Shown here piece after piece: positions 1 through 8,726 of a stretch of DNA of 64,000 nucleotides. How positions within the stretch are numbered: position 1 is the first letter of the stretch; each line of letters begins with the position of its first letter. Source of the DNA: JAXLXE01 sp046328115 (GTDB lineage Bacteria > Chloroflexota > UBA6077 > JACCZL01); assembly GCA_046328115.1 (NCBI GenBank), contig JAXLXE010000003.1, forward strand, positions 186,001 to 250,000, in the 5' to 3' direction. The notes under the pieces were generated by a model. The model did no database searches. It had not been told where the DNA came from and was given only the letters and a program-made list of their open reading frames with translations. Both the position numbers and the translations under genes were made by a program.

Positions 1-74
1 CGTCCGACCACGGTGCTCGCTCGTTCTACACTTGGACCGTATCAGACGTCGACTTCAGCCATCGGGAGTCATCC

Positions 75-773
75 ATGCCCCTCCAGACCGGCCGCGCCGC
101 TCGCATGTGGCGACTGCTGGCCGTCTTCGCCCTGACCTTCCTGCCCCTACTGCCACTATCCGCGCACGCTGCCCCCGCGCAGATCATCAGCGGTGACCCA
201 CGCAACCTCGTCCTCCGGCACGAAGACGCCGGCAAGGCCATCATGTGGTCAAAGGACGAGGAGGGGTCAGACGACGGCAGCCCCTGGTTCTCGAGGCGAT
301 GGGAGCGAGACCGCGACAATGAGGATGTCCGCGTGGGGCCCATCATCACCTACAGCAAGGTCTGGGTATCCAAGGACGAGAAGGCCGCCCGCTCGATCTT
401 CGAGAAGGAGAAGAATCGCCAGAAGGACTTCCCGGAGGCGAGCGACTTCAAGAAGGGTCCCTTCAAGTTTGAAGGGAAGTACAAGGAGGGCGATGACAGC
501 GCCGCGCTGAGCGCGTGCATCGACTGCAACGCGACGAGCGGCATCAACCTCCACCACCGCATCGTGAACCTCTACCAGAACGTGGTCTGGATCACCTACA
601 TCTTCGGCCGCGAGAGCGTGAGCACCACCCAGATCGCCACCTACTTCAATGACGTGGTGTACGACCGGGTCGTCCCAAAGCCCGTGGAGAAACCGGCGGA
701 GGAGCCAGCCCCTCAGCCTGAGCCCGCGCCAGCGTCACCGCCGGCGGAGCCCAAGCCTGAGGGCGAGGAGTAA
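75..773 (+). CDS. secreted protein of unknown function
   Basis: I do not recognise the family. The 232-residue product opens with a signal peptide (positively charged start, then a Leu/Ala-rich core ending near AHA-AP at about residue 33), so it is probably exported. The mature part (about 35-195) is mixed alpha/beta, rich in charged residues, and has one CIDC cysteine pair that could form a disulfide. The last 40 residues are Pro/Glu/Lys repeats, like a flexible wall-spanning or tethering tail. The ATG is preceded by GGGAG at 64-68 with six-base spacing, which favours it over the later ATG at 105. It faces the arylsulfatase gene tail to tail with 14 bases between stops. Confidence 0.7.
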   Translation: MPLQTGRAARMWRLLAVFALTFLPLLPLSAHAAPAQIISGDPRNLVLRHEDAGKAIMWSKDEEGSDDGSPWFSRRWERDRDNEDVRVGPIITYSKVWVSKDEKAARSIFEKEKNRQKDFPEASDFKKGPFKFEGKYKEGDDSAALSACIDCNATSGINLHHRIVNLYQNVVWITYIFGRESVSTTQIATYFNDVVYDRVVPKPVEKPAEEPAPQPEPAPASPPAEPKPEGEE

Positions 774-787
774 CTGACTACGCGTCG

Positions 788-3046
788 CTAGTCAGACGCC
801 ATCACGGCACGGTGCTCCGCGTCAAAGTCGCGCCGCTGATCGTCGGCCAGGTCCACGGTGACGCGCGTGATGCTCCCCGTGAACGGGAACGGTGACTCGT
901 ACCCATCGCTCACCGGCGAGCCATCGTCCCGCCCACAGTGCAAACCGCCCTGGGGCATCGGAATCCGCCACGTCCGCGGGAATGTGCCGGTGGCCACCGC
1001 TCGTCCATCCACCGAGAGCGTGCCCTCACCCTGGTGCTCGCCGGTCTTGGCCAGGTCAAAGCGGATCGAGTGCCTCCCTGGGCCAAGCCGCTCCGCCGAC
1101 CGGATCACGTACCGCTGGTCCACTGCCATCCCGCCGTAGTTGTATTCAAAGGTGGGCCGCTCGTCCTTCACATACAGCACGTACCCGCCGAACCGGCTCC
1201 CGCAGGCCAAAAGCACACCATCCGCGCCGCCTGTCGGCACTTCGATCTCCGCCTCAATGGAGTAGGACCGGTTGGTCGTGTTCGCGGCATTCGCACGGTC
1301 AATCCGAGCCATCCCCTGGTGGTACGTGTACCGTGTCGTGGAATTCACCGGCCCACCCCAGGAAACGCGGGGCGCACCGCTCCGATCGTCCAGCGGCAGC
1401 ACGTTGTGCTTCCCTGCCTCGGCCCACCAGCGCTCGATCAGCTCGCGCAGCTTGTCCGGCTGCTCGGCGGCTAAGTCGCGGCTCTCACCGTAGTCCTCGT
1501 CCAGGTGGTACAGCTCCCAGCGGTCATCGTCGAAGTCCGTCCCCGGAGTGTGGCGCGCGACCGCCTTCCACCCACGGTGCCAGAGCGCACGGTCGCCGAT
1601 CATCTCGAAGTACTGGGTCTCTTTGGGCGTCGGTGCAGTGGCGTCGCCAAACGAATAAGCCAGGCTGTCGCCGTGGATCGGCATCTGAGCCACGCCGTTG
1701 ATCTGGCTGGGGGGATCGATCCCCACCAGATCCAAAACGGTGGGCACCACGTCCGTCACGTGGTGGTACTGGTGCCGTAGCTCCCCGCGCGCCGCGATGC
1801 CCCGCGGCCAGTGCACGATCAGCGGATCACGCACGCCGCCACCGTGCGTGTCCTTCTTGTACCACTTGAGCGGCGTGTTCCCCACCTGCGCCCATCCCGT
1901 TGGGTAATGTGGGTTCGTGTATTCGCTGCCAAGGTGCTCAAGGTTCGCCAGACCAGTCTGGAGTTCCTCCCCATCCCCCTGCATGTACTGCCGGTACACG
2001 TTGACGCTACCGTTGCGGCCGCCCTCGTCGCTGGCACCATTGTCAGACATCACGATGAACACCGTGTTCTCGAGCTGTGCGATGCCCTCGAGATAGTCCG
2101 CCAGCCTTCCGATCTGGGCGTCCGTGTGCTCCATGAAGCCCGCGTACACCTCCATCTGGCGTGCGTAGACCCGCTTCTCATCAGCAGTCAGGGAATCCCA
2201 GGCGGGCACGTCTGGATCGCGCGGCGCCAGCGGCGTGTCCGCCGGGACAATGCCCAGCTCCTTCTGGCGGACCAGCCAGGCCTCACGCGTAGCGTCCCAG
2301 CCCGCGTCGAACTGCCCGCGGTATCGGTTGATGTACTCGGCAGGCGCTTGATGAGGCCAGTGGCAGGCGCCGTAGGCCACGTACAGGAAGAACGGCTTCT
2401 CCGGTGCGGCGCTCTTCTGATCGCGAACGTACGAGATGGCGCGATCGGTCAGGTCCTCGGTCAGGTGATAGCCAGGCCGCGACGGCTTGTCCACCGGCTG
2501 GTTGCCATCGTAAAGCTCCGGGTTCCACTGGTCCGTGTAGCCCGTTGCAAAGCCATACCAGCGATCGAAGCCGCGTTGCTGCGGCCAGTAGTCAAACGGT
2601 CCCGCCGCGCTGGCATCGCGGAGCGGCATCAGGTGCCACTTACCCACCGCCATCGTGTTGTAGCCGTGCGGCCGCAGCATCTCCGCCAGCGTTCCCGCCC
2701 GCTTATCCAGCCGACCCCGGTAGCCGGGGAACCCGGTGGCGTACTCGCACACCACCCCCAGCCCCGCCGCGTGGTGGTTGCGCCCAGAGAGCAGGCTCGC
2801 CCGTGTGGGGGAGCACATGGCGGTGGTGTGGAAGTTCGTGTAGCGCAGGCCACCGGCCGCCAGCCGATCTAGGGACGGGGTCTTGATGCTTGAGCCGTAG
2901 CAGCCAAAGTGCGCAAAACCCACGTCATCCAGCAGAACGATCACCACGTTCGGCGCGCCCGGCGACGCCGAAACGGGCTCCGGCCACCATGGCACTGACG
3001 TGTGATACGTTCGTCCAATTACGCCACGGTGCACGGTCTCAGACAT
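788..3046 (-). CDS. arylsulfatase (type I, Cys-type)
   Basis: This 752-residue alkaline-phosphatase-fold sulfatase hydrolyses sulfate esters. The N-terminal metal site VLLDD is at residues 38-41. The sulfatase signature is C78-S-P-T-R, whose Cys must be converted to formylglycine for activity. A second signature (GKWHL) and a late calcium/active-site segment (VMSDNGAS) are present. The C-terminal 200 residues are a beta-rich domain common in long bacterial arylsulfatases. There is no obvious signal peptide, so it may be cytoplasmic or exported by another route. The ATG has a GAGGGG ribosome site on the minus strand and a GGTACGAT -10 box about 30 bases upstream. No functional formylglycine-generating enzyme is in the window: the FGE-like domain near 59.1-59.8 kb lacks the catalytic cysteines. 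Confidence 0.93.
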   Translation of the reverse strand: MSETVHRGVIGRTYHTSVPWWPEPVSASPGAPNVVIVLLDDVGFAHFGCYGSSIKTPSLDRLAAGGLRYTNFHTTAMCSPTRASLLSGRNHHAAGLGVVCEYATGFPGYRGRLDKRAGTLAEMLRPHGYNTMAVGKWHLMPLRDASAAGPFDYWPQQRGFDRWYGFATGYTDQWNPELYDGNQPVDKPSRPGYHLTEDLTDRAISYVRDQKSAAPEKPFFLYVAYGACHWPHQAPAEYINRYRGQFDAGWDATREAWLVRQKELGIVPADTPLAPRDPDVPAWDSLTADEKRVYARQMEVYAGFMEHTDAQIGRLADYLEGIAQLENTVFIVMSDNGASDEGGRNGSVNVYRQYMQGDGEELQTGLANLEHLGSEYTNPHYPTGWAQVGNTPLKWYKKDTHGGGVRDPLIVHWPRGIAARGELRHQYHHVTDVVPTVLDLVGIDPPSQINGVAQMPIHGDSLAYSFGDATAPTPKETQYFEMIGDRALWHRGWKAVARHTPGTDFDDDRWELYHLDEDYGESRDLAAEQPDKLRELIERWWAEAGKHNVLPLDDRSGAPRVSWGGPVNSTTRYTYHQGMARIDRANAANTTNRSYSIEAEIEVPTGGADGVLLACGSRFGGYVLYVKDERPTFEYNYGGMAVDQRYVIRSAERLGPGRHSIRFDLAKTGEHQGEGTLSVDGRAVATGTFPRTWRIPMPQGGLHCGRDDGSPVSDGYESPFPFTGSITRVTVDLADDQRRDFDAEHRAVMASD

Positions 3047-3076
3047 GACTACCCCTCAACGTTCATAGGGGCTCGT

Positions 3077-3084
3077 ATCGTACC
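3077..3084 (-). promoter_or_regulatory. extended -10 box, arylsulfatase promoter
   Basis: Read on the minus strand this is GGTACGAT, identical to the box before the FIST gene at 47045. It sits 30 bases upstream of the sulfatase ATG. No good -35 hexamer is visible. Confidence 0.45.
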
Positions 3085-3181
3085 GAATCGGCCGCTTTCC
3101 CAGGCGACGTCTTCGACAGCCCCGGACAGACCCTCGCCAGACCATATCCCCATCCTGGCCAGTGAAGCCGTTGAGCAAGGT

Positions 3182-6100
3182 GTGAGTCGCCTCATCGGCT
3201 ACCGTCTCCTCGTTGCGATGCTCTTGACCACGATGTCGATAGTGCCGGCGACCGCGGTAGTGTCACTCAACACCCTGGACCAGCACAGCCGCGCGGCCGC
3301 GGACGTTGACGGGCACCTCTCGGAATTGGCCCGCGACGCATCGGATCGCATTCGCGACGATTTCTCTCGCTTTCGCTATGTGCTGTTAGTGGCCGCGCGC
3401 GACATGGCCTTCGCGCAGTCGCTTCGACCGTCGTCCCATCAAGAGGATCTAAAGACCCTGGTCGATTCCCGACTGGTAACTCTCTCTGAGACGTTTCCGG
3501 GCATGATCGATGAAGTCTGTCTCATCCGACTCGACGGATCAGAAGTCAGCCGGGTCTCCAAGGGCATCGCCGTCGAGTCTGACCACCTCTCGATCGATGA
3601 GACTACCAGTCCGTTCTTTCCAGCCACCGTCCGCCAGTCCGCTGGGGGTATCCACCACCAGACCCCGTACGTCTCAACCGACACCGCTCGCTGGGTCATC
3701 TCGTTTTCCACGCCGGTCATAGAGCACGGCGAGATGCTCGGGCTACTGCACTTCGAAGTTCCACTTGCCTTCTATCACGACCGGCTCGCGGCACTCATGC
3801 CTGCTGACGCAACGCTGACCGTCATCGGGCCGAACGACGACGTGTACGTGAACACGGCGATTTATCCGCCGACGGTCTCGGATCTGCCGAAGGCACCCGC
3901 CATGCTCACGGATACCGTGCACCAACCCCCAGACGGTCGTATCCACATCTACCCGAGTGGCTTCGTTGATATCGTCACAGAAGGGCAGGCACGGAGGCTA
4001 CGCTGGGAGCGGGTGGATCCCGCCCCTGGCGCAGCGCTCACCGTGCTTGCGAGTGTCCCGGCAACACCACCCCTGATCGCCAGCTTCATTAGCGTCCTCC
4101 CCATCCTTGGCGCGGTGTTCGCCACCGCGCTCTCACTGTCACTTGGAACGCTCTACCTACTCAACATCGGCGGCATCCCCGCGCCCACCGCGCGGCTGCG
4201 AAGTCCAGTCCGGGTTGGGCGCGCGCGGGCGTTCCTCCTGGTTCCCCTCCTCATCGTCGCGGGTGCGGTCGGCACCGCGCTCGCGGTGAACGCCTCCCAG
4301 CGGATCGCTCGAGAGTACCGCGGGGCAATCACCGTCCTCGCGCGGATCCAGGGCGTCGATCGAGAGCTAGATGCGCTAAAGCACCATACGCTCGCGGAGT
4401 CTGGTCCGGACACAAACGAAGCTGATGAGCCTCGCACCGGCTCGCTGCGAGCCGAACAGCTTCGCCTCGTTGACGAGCTTCGAGCACTCGACCCACTGGG
4501 TGACATTCCAGCACGTCTCGCCGAGACAATCGCCCGGACCGTGGATCTCGAGAGCGAGACGCGGCGACTCGCCTCTGCCGGCCGTACCGGCGAGGCGAGG
4601 GCGTTGCGTGATACACCGGTGGATCAGGCTCAACGCGCGCTGGTAGCTTCCATCACGCGGAGCTCGGATGTTTATGAGGCCGCCGCGGAGCGCGCTGAAC
4701 TGATCAGCACCGTCAGCGCCGCCGTTGGTCTGGTGGGTGCCTCGTTTGTTATGAGCGCCCTGGTCTGGCACGGAGCACGTTCCCGTCGCTCGCTTGACCT
4801 GCTCGAAGTGGAGCGCCAGACGCTTCGCAGGAGTGAAGAGCGATTCGCGTCACTGATCCGAAACTCGCAGGATGTCATCCTGATCTGCGACCGTGACGGC
4901 ATCATCTCTTACACCAGTCCGGCCGCCTCGATGCGCTGGGCGGTTGATCCAGGATCGCTGGACGGGGACTGCTTGCGCCGTCTCACCCATCCAGAAGACC
5001 GGCCAAGGCTCGGATCGGTGCTCGAGTCAGTTGCGAAAACCCCCGGCGCTGGGCGTTCCATCGAGCTCAGAATACGGCACCCTCAAGACGAGTGGCGGGT
5101 ATTTGAGGTCGAAGTCAGCGGTCATCTCGACGACCCCAGCATCGCCGGAATCGTGCTGACCTTCCATGACGTCACGGAGCGCATCGAATTCGAGCAACAA
5201 CTCAGCCACCAGGCATTCCACGACGCGCTCACCGGCCTCCCAAATCGGGCTATGTTCTTTAACCACCTGGAGAATGCTCTCGCGCGCTCCGCGCGTACGC
5301 ACCACACGGTTACGGTGCTGTTCGCTGATCTAGACAATTTCAAGATCATCAACGACAGCCTTGGGCATCAGGTTGGCGACGGTCTCCTCTGCATCGTAGC
5401 CACGCGCCTCTCCGAGTGCGTCCGGACGGGAGACATCGTCGCACGACTGGGGGGCGATGAGTTCGCCATCTTGCTCCAGGATCTCCAGGACCCGTCTGAG
5501 GCGGAGGACGCGGCGACGCGGGTGCTGACAGCGTTGAGCAAACCCGCCACCCTCGGTAACGTGGAGGTGTCCCCGAGCATCAGTATCGGCGTAGTCCCGC
5601 ACGTTCCCGGAGACGCCACCGCCGATGAGCTGATGCGAGATGCCGATTTAGCACTCTACCGGGCGAAGGGCAACGGGCGCGGTCGATTCGAGCTTTTCGA
5701 TACCAGCATGAGCGCCGCTGCCATGGAGCGCCTTGAGCTTGAGGCGGATTTGCGCCGCGCAACTGAGCGCGACGAGCTGCGCCTGGTGTATCAACCCATC
5801 GTCGCGCTTGATTCGGGCCACATTCTAGAGGTAGAAGCCCTGATTCGCTGGCAGCACCACCTGCGCGGCATGATCAGTCCCACCCAGTTCGTTCCAATCG
5901 CCGAAGAGAGCGGTCTTATCATCCCCATCGGCCACTGGGTGCTCCGACGAGCATGTTCGGACGCCGTGACCGCGATGCGCACCGGCAAGACCGATCCGCT
6001 CACGCTCTGCGTCAACCTGTCGGCGCGTCAGTTCCAGCACCCGAGCCTTGTGGACGACATCGCGCACATCTTGAAGGAGACCGGCCTGGAGCCGCGTTAC

Positions 6101-6550
6101 TTGAAGCTCGAGCTGACTGAAACGGTGCTGATGCGTAACGTCGACGTAGCCGTCGCCATCATGAAGCGCCTCAAGGCACTGGGAGTCCGGCTGGCAATCG
6201 ACGACTTCGGGACCGGCTACTCGTCCCTCAACTACCTCAAGCGGTTTCCGGTGGACACCATCAAAATCGACCGCAGCTTCGTCGCCGATCTCGCCCACAA
6301 TGCCCAGGACGCCGCCATCATCCAGGGGGTGGTCCATCTCGCGCGAAGCCTGCAGCTCAGCGTCACCGGTGAGGGGATCGAGACCCCCGATCAGCTCCAG
6401 CGGCTCCGCGCACTCGGCTGCGAGCGCGGTCAGGGGTACCTCTTCGCGAAGCCTCTATCCCTCGCAGAGCTCGGCGAGCTACGTCAGTCAGGGCCCATCT
6501 TGCAGCCACGGCATCAAGCCGGGTCACGCCGACAGGAATCCGCCGCCTGA
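3182..6550 (+). CDS. membrane receptor with PAS, GGDEF and EAL domains (c-di-GMP turnover)
   Basis: This 1122-residue protein should both make and degrade cyclic di-GMP. Order from the GTG start: TM 1 (about 5-27), extracytoplasmic Cache-like sensor (30-290), TM pair (295-370), a second periplasmic four-helix or CHASE3-like domain (375-505), TM (510-530), PAS (545-660), GGDEF (675-840) and EAL (855-1105). The cyclase signature GGDEF is intact at 757-761. The phosphodiesterase EAL is at 885-887, followed by the DDFGTGYSSL and KIDRSF metal and loop-6 motifs, so both halves look catalytic. I chose GTG 3182 because it immediately precedes TM 1. The open frame continues upstream to an ATG at 3002, but that would overlap the divergent sulfatase by 45 bases and add a featureless leader. 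ATG 3218 is a further option. Confidence 0.92.
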   Translation: MSRLIGYRLLVAMLLTTMSIVPATAVVSLNTLDQHSRAAADVDGHLSELARDASDRIRDDFSRFRYVLLVAARDMAFAQSLRPSSHQEDLKTLVDSRLVTLSETFPGMIDEVCLIRLDGSEVSRVSKGIAVESDHLSIDETTSPFFPATVRQSAGGIHHQTPYVSTDTARWVISFSTPVIEHGEMLGLLHFEVPLAFYHDRLAALMPADATLTVIGPNDDVYVNTAIYPPTVSDLPKAPAMLTDTVHQPPDGRIHIYPSGFVDIVTEGQARRLRWERVDPAPGAALTVLASVPATPPLIASFISVLPILGAVFATALSLSLGTLYLLNIGGIPAPTARLRSPVRVGRARAFLLVPLLIVAGAVGTALAVNASQRIAREYRGAITVLARIQGVDRELDALKHHTLAESGPDTNEADEPRTGSLRAEQLRLVDELRALDPLGDIPARLAETIARTVDLESETRRLASAGRTGEARALRDTPVDQAQRALVASITRSSDVYEAAAERAELISTVSAAVGLVGASFVMSALVWHGARSRRSLDLLEVERQTLRRSEERFASLIRNSQDVILICDRDGIISYTSPAASMRWAVDPGSLDGDCLRRLTHPEDRPRLGSVLESVAKTPGAGRSIELRIRHPQDEWRVFEVEVSGHLDDPSIAGIVLTFHDVTERIEFEQQLSHQAFHDALTGLPNRAMFFNHLENALARSARTHHTVTVLFADLDNFKIINDSLGHQVGDGLLCIVATRLSECVRTGDIVARLGGDEFAILLQDLQDPSEAEDAATRVLTALSKPATLGNVEVSPSISIGVVPHVPGDATADELMRDADLALYRAKGNGRGRFELFDTSMSAAAMERLELEADLRRATERDELRLVYQPIVALDSGHILEVEALIRWQHHLRGMISPTQFVPIAEESGLIIPIGHWVLRRACSDAVTAMRTGKTDPLTLCVNLSARQFQHPSLVDDIAHILKETGLEPRYLKLELTETVLMRNVDVAVAIMKRLKALGVRLAIDDFGTGYSSLNYLKRFPVDTIKIDRSFVADLAHNAQDAAIIQGVVHLARSLQLSVTGEGIETPDQLQRLRALGCERGQGYLFAKPLSLAELGELRQSGPILQPRHQAGSRRQESAA

Positions 6551-6599
6551 TCCAAGCCCCCAATAGCTACGGCCGTGACGAGCCTCAGCCACCCGGCCG

Positions 6600-7454
6600 C
6601 TAGCTCACGTACTCGCGCCAGGTATGGACTGGCTGGTACCCGAGCAGGCGCTTCGCACGAGTTGAGACCACCGCCGGCGAAGTCCCCGTCAGCCCCGCCG
6701 CCATCTCCGTGCACGTCGGCCAGTAGCGTGGCAGCACGTCGCACAGCGGCTCGCGGCACAGCGCGTCGTCCGCGGTGAGGAAGAACGTGTCACGCTGGAC
6801 GGTCTCCGTCTCCACCGCCAGGCGGAAGCCCACAGCCAGATCGCGGATGTCGCAGTACACCCAGAAGACCCGGTGCATCAGCCCGGGGTCAGCGAGCCGA
6901 GCCTCGATCGAGGCGCCCTCCTGATAGGTGGGACCGATCAGCGCGGGCGGCCTGATAGCGATAGTCGGGATCCCCGTTCGGCGGTGGATCGCCGCCAGTG
7001 TCTCCTCGTCCACCAGCTTCGTCAGGCTATAGGCGTCCTGGGGCAACCGCGGGTGGTCCTCGTCCATGGGCAAGTAGCGCGGCGGCTCTGGGCGTTCCGC
7101 CATGGACAACCCCATGGCGTTGATGCTGCTGGCGGCCACAATCTTCCGCAGCCCCAGCCGCCCCGCGGCCTCGGCCACGTTGTACGTCGCCACCACGTTG
7201 GTGCGGAAGACAACGGGGTACGGGTGGTAACGGTTGTTTGGGATCGCCGCAAGGTGGATCACCGCGTCGTGGCCGCGCAGCACGTCGTACACAGAGCCTT
7301 GATCCGCGCAGTCACCCAGTTTGCAGGAGACGCCGGCCGGGAGCTCGCGCGGCATCGTCTGATCGAAGATGGTGACCTCATGATCGCGCGAAAGCAGCTC
7401 CTGAACCAGCACCGTCCCGATCCGGCCCGATCCGCCGGTCACCACGATCCGCAT
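6600..7454 (-). CDS. NAD-dependent epimerase/dehydratase (extended SDR)
   Basis: A 284-residue Rossmann-fold nucleotide-sugar-type epimerase or dehydratase. The dinucleotide motif TGGSGRIG is at residues 6-13. The catalytic Tyr and Lys are in DAYSLTKL (YxxxK spacing), and a Ser-rich active-site strand (VAASSINAMG) precedes them. The substrate cannot be told from sequence. Proteins of this size often act on NDP-sugars or uronates. The ATG has GAGG on the minus strand with six-base spacing. It stands alone between the c-di-GMP receptor (convergent) and the ParB gene (same strand, 116-base gap). Confidence 0.88.
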   Translation of the reverse strand: MRIVVTGGSGRIGTVLVQELLSRDHEVTIFDQTMPRELPAGVSCKLGDCADQGSVYDVLRGHDAVIHLAAIPNNRYHPYPVVFRTNVVATYNVAEAAGRLGLRKIVAASSINAMGLSMAERPEPPRYLPMDEDHPRLPQDAYSLTKLVDEETLAAIHRRTGIPTIAIRPPALIGPTYQEGASIEARLADPGLMHRVFWVYCDIRDLAVGFRLAVETETVQRDTFFLTADDALCREPLCDVLPRYWPTCTEMAAGLTGTSPAVVSTRAKRLLGYQPVHTWREYVS

Positions 7455-7570
7455 GCGTAACCTCGCCTGGCAAGTGTGCCCGTCAACTTCGACTCATAAC
7501 CCCAGTCGATCGACAGCGCCGCCAAGCGTACGCCACCGGCCACCCACCGCGCGACGCCGAGAGCCTCAGC

Positions 7571-8620
7571 CTACGCCCAGCCGTTGCGGCGCGCAATCTG
7601 CGCGAGCGACTTCTGGATGAAGTCGAGTTGGCGTGCGATCAGCCGGAGCTGGATAGGCGCATCCGGCTCCTCCTGGGCCGCCTTCTCTAGATCACCGTCC
7701 TGGATCGACCGAGCCAGCCGATCCACCGCGTCCGCAAACGCCGAGACGGACCGCACGCGGAAGACCCGGTTCCCGTCCGCCGTCGTCGGTCCTGCCGGCG
7801 CACGGAACTCGTCATCGTCCGCGTAGTCCGTCTCCCGGTCCCAGAGACCGCCGCCCGCCTCGTCGTCATCCCCCTCGGTCGCCACGCGCGGCGCACGGGG
7901 CAGGCGTGAGCTGGCCTCAGGCTTCGGCCTGAAGGCCGGCGGCGCGGACTCACCGCGCTCCGCCATCTCCACCGCCTCCACCAGGCTCAGGCCCGGTTGG
8001 TTCACCGCCACCCTGGTCGCCCGACTCAGCGCTGCCGCGGACAGACCACGCTCCGCCGCCAGCTTCGCCAGCTCCGACTGTCGATCCGGGTTGTTGATCG
8101 CCCCCAGGTGCTGCGCCTGGGTCACGTTGAGCGAGCCCTCCGCGATCAGCTCCCGTACCTCCGGCGCCAGCTCGCGCAGCCCCAGGTACCGCCTGACGGT
8201 GGTGGTGGAGAGGCCGAGCGACCGGCTCACCAAGTCATCCAATTCCCGCTCGCTGCCCACCAGCGGGCGCCGCTCCTTCTTCACCTCGCGCAGGCGAGCG
8301 AACCCATTCGCCTTGTCCATGTCTCCCAGGTCGCGGCGCTGAAGATTCTCCACGATCTGCCGGACCAGTCGATCCTCCCCCGAGACCTCCAGCAACAGGC
8401 ATGGCACCTCGGCCAGTCCCGCCGCGATCGCCGCCGCTCGCCGCCGCGAGCCGAACACCAGGCGAAAGTAGCCGCCCTCATCCGTGACCCCCAGCGGCTG
8501 GAGCACGCCGTGCTCGCGGATGCTGTCCGTCAAACCCTCCAGGTCGTCGTCCGCCCCGGAGCGAACATTTTCTAAATCTGGCTGGATCGCACGAGGGTCG
8601 AGCAGCAGTACGGTGGTCAT
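7571..8620 (-). CDS. ParB/Spo0J-family DNA-binding protein
   Basis: A 349-residue ParB-like protein. The N-terminal ParB/sulfiredoxin-fold domain (about 1-95) carries the CTP-binding type motif as GSRRRAAAI, followed by a helix-turn-helix region (about 120-200; the segment LGLSTTTVRRYLGL). Residues 205-300 are a disordered acidic/proline linker, and the last 40 residues are probably the dimerisation domain. The ATG at 8620 has a strong GAGGTG ribosome site. The frame stays open to 8743, but that extension runs into the divergent gene's promoter and has no conserved content. No ParA ATPase is next to it, and no parS-like 16-bp palindrome was recognised, so its role in chromosome segregation or as a stand-alone regulator is open. 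Confidence 0.88.
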   Translation of the reverse strand: MTTVLLLDPRAIQPDLENVRSGADDDLEGLTDSIREHGVLQPLGVTDEGGYFRLVFGSRRRAAAIAAGLAEVPCLLLEVSGEDRLVRQIVENLQRRDLGDMDKANGFARLREVKKERRPLVGSERELDDLVSRSLGLSTTTVRRYLGLRELAPEVRELIAEGSLNVTQAQHLGAINNPDRQSELAKLAAERGLSAAALSRATRVAVNQPGLSLVEAVEMAERGESAPPAFRPKPEASSRLPRAPRVATEGDDDEAGGGLWDRETDYADDDEFRAPAGPTTADGNRVFRVRSVSAFADAVDRLARSIQDGDLEKAAQEEPDAPIQLRLIARQLDFIQKSLAQIARRNGWA

Positions 8621-8631
8621 CGGCACCTCTG

Positions 8632-8659
8632 GAGTATCGGGGTTGCACCCTGAGTATCG
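8632..8659 (-). repeat. two 8-bp direct repeats upstream of parB-like gene
   Basis: GAGTATCG occurs at 8632-8639 and again at 8652-8659, exactly 20 bases (about two helical turns) apart. On the minus strand each reads CGATACTC and contains GATACT, a -10-like hexamer, so they could be tandem promoters or a two-site operator for the parB-like gene. Confidence 0.35.
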
Positions 8660-8696
8660 CCGGCGGACGGTGCGCAGTTCACGCCAGGCCGGCGCT

Positions 8697-8704
8697 GGTA
8701 CACT
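8697..8704 (+). promoter_or_regulatory. extended -10 box, alcohol dehydrogenase promoter
   Basis: GGTACACT 22 bases before the ATG at 8727. It matches the G-N-TA-N3-T box seen before several other genes of the window. No -35 is evident. Confidence 0.4.
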
Positions 8705-8726
8705 CGGGCCAGATCCGGAGGCCGTC

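Noticed and set aside
3002..3181. Sixty-residue N-terminal extension of the GGDEF-EAL receptor
   Set aside because: It overlaps the divergent sulfatase start, has no domain content, and a GTG lies right before the first membrane helix.
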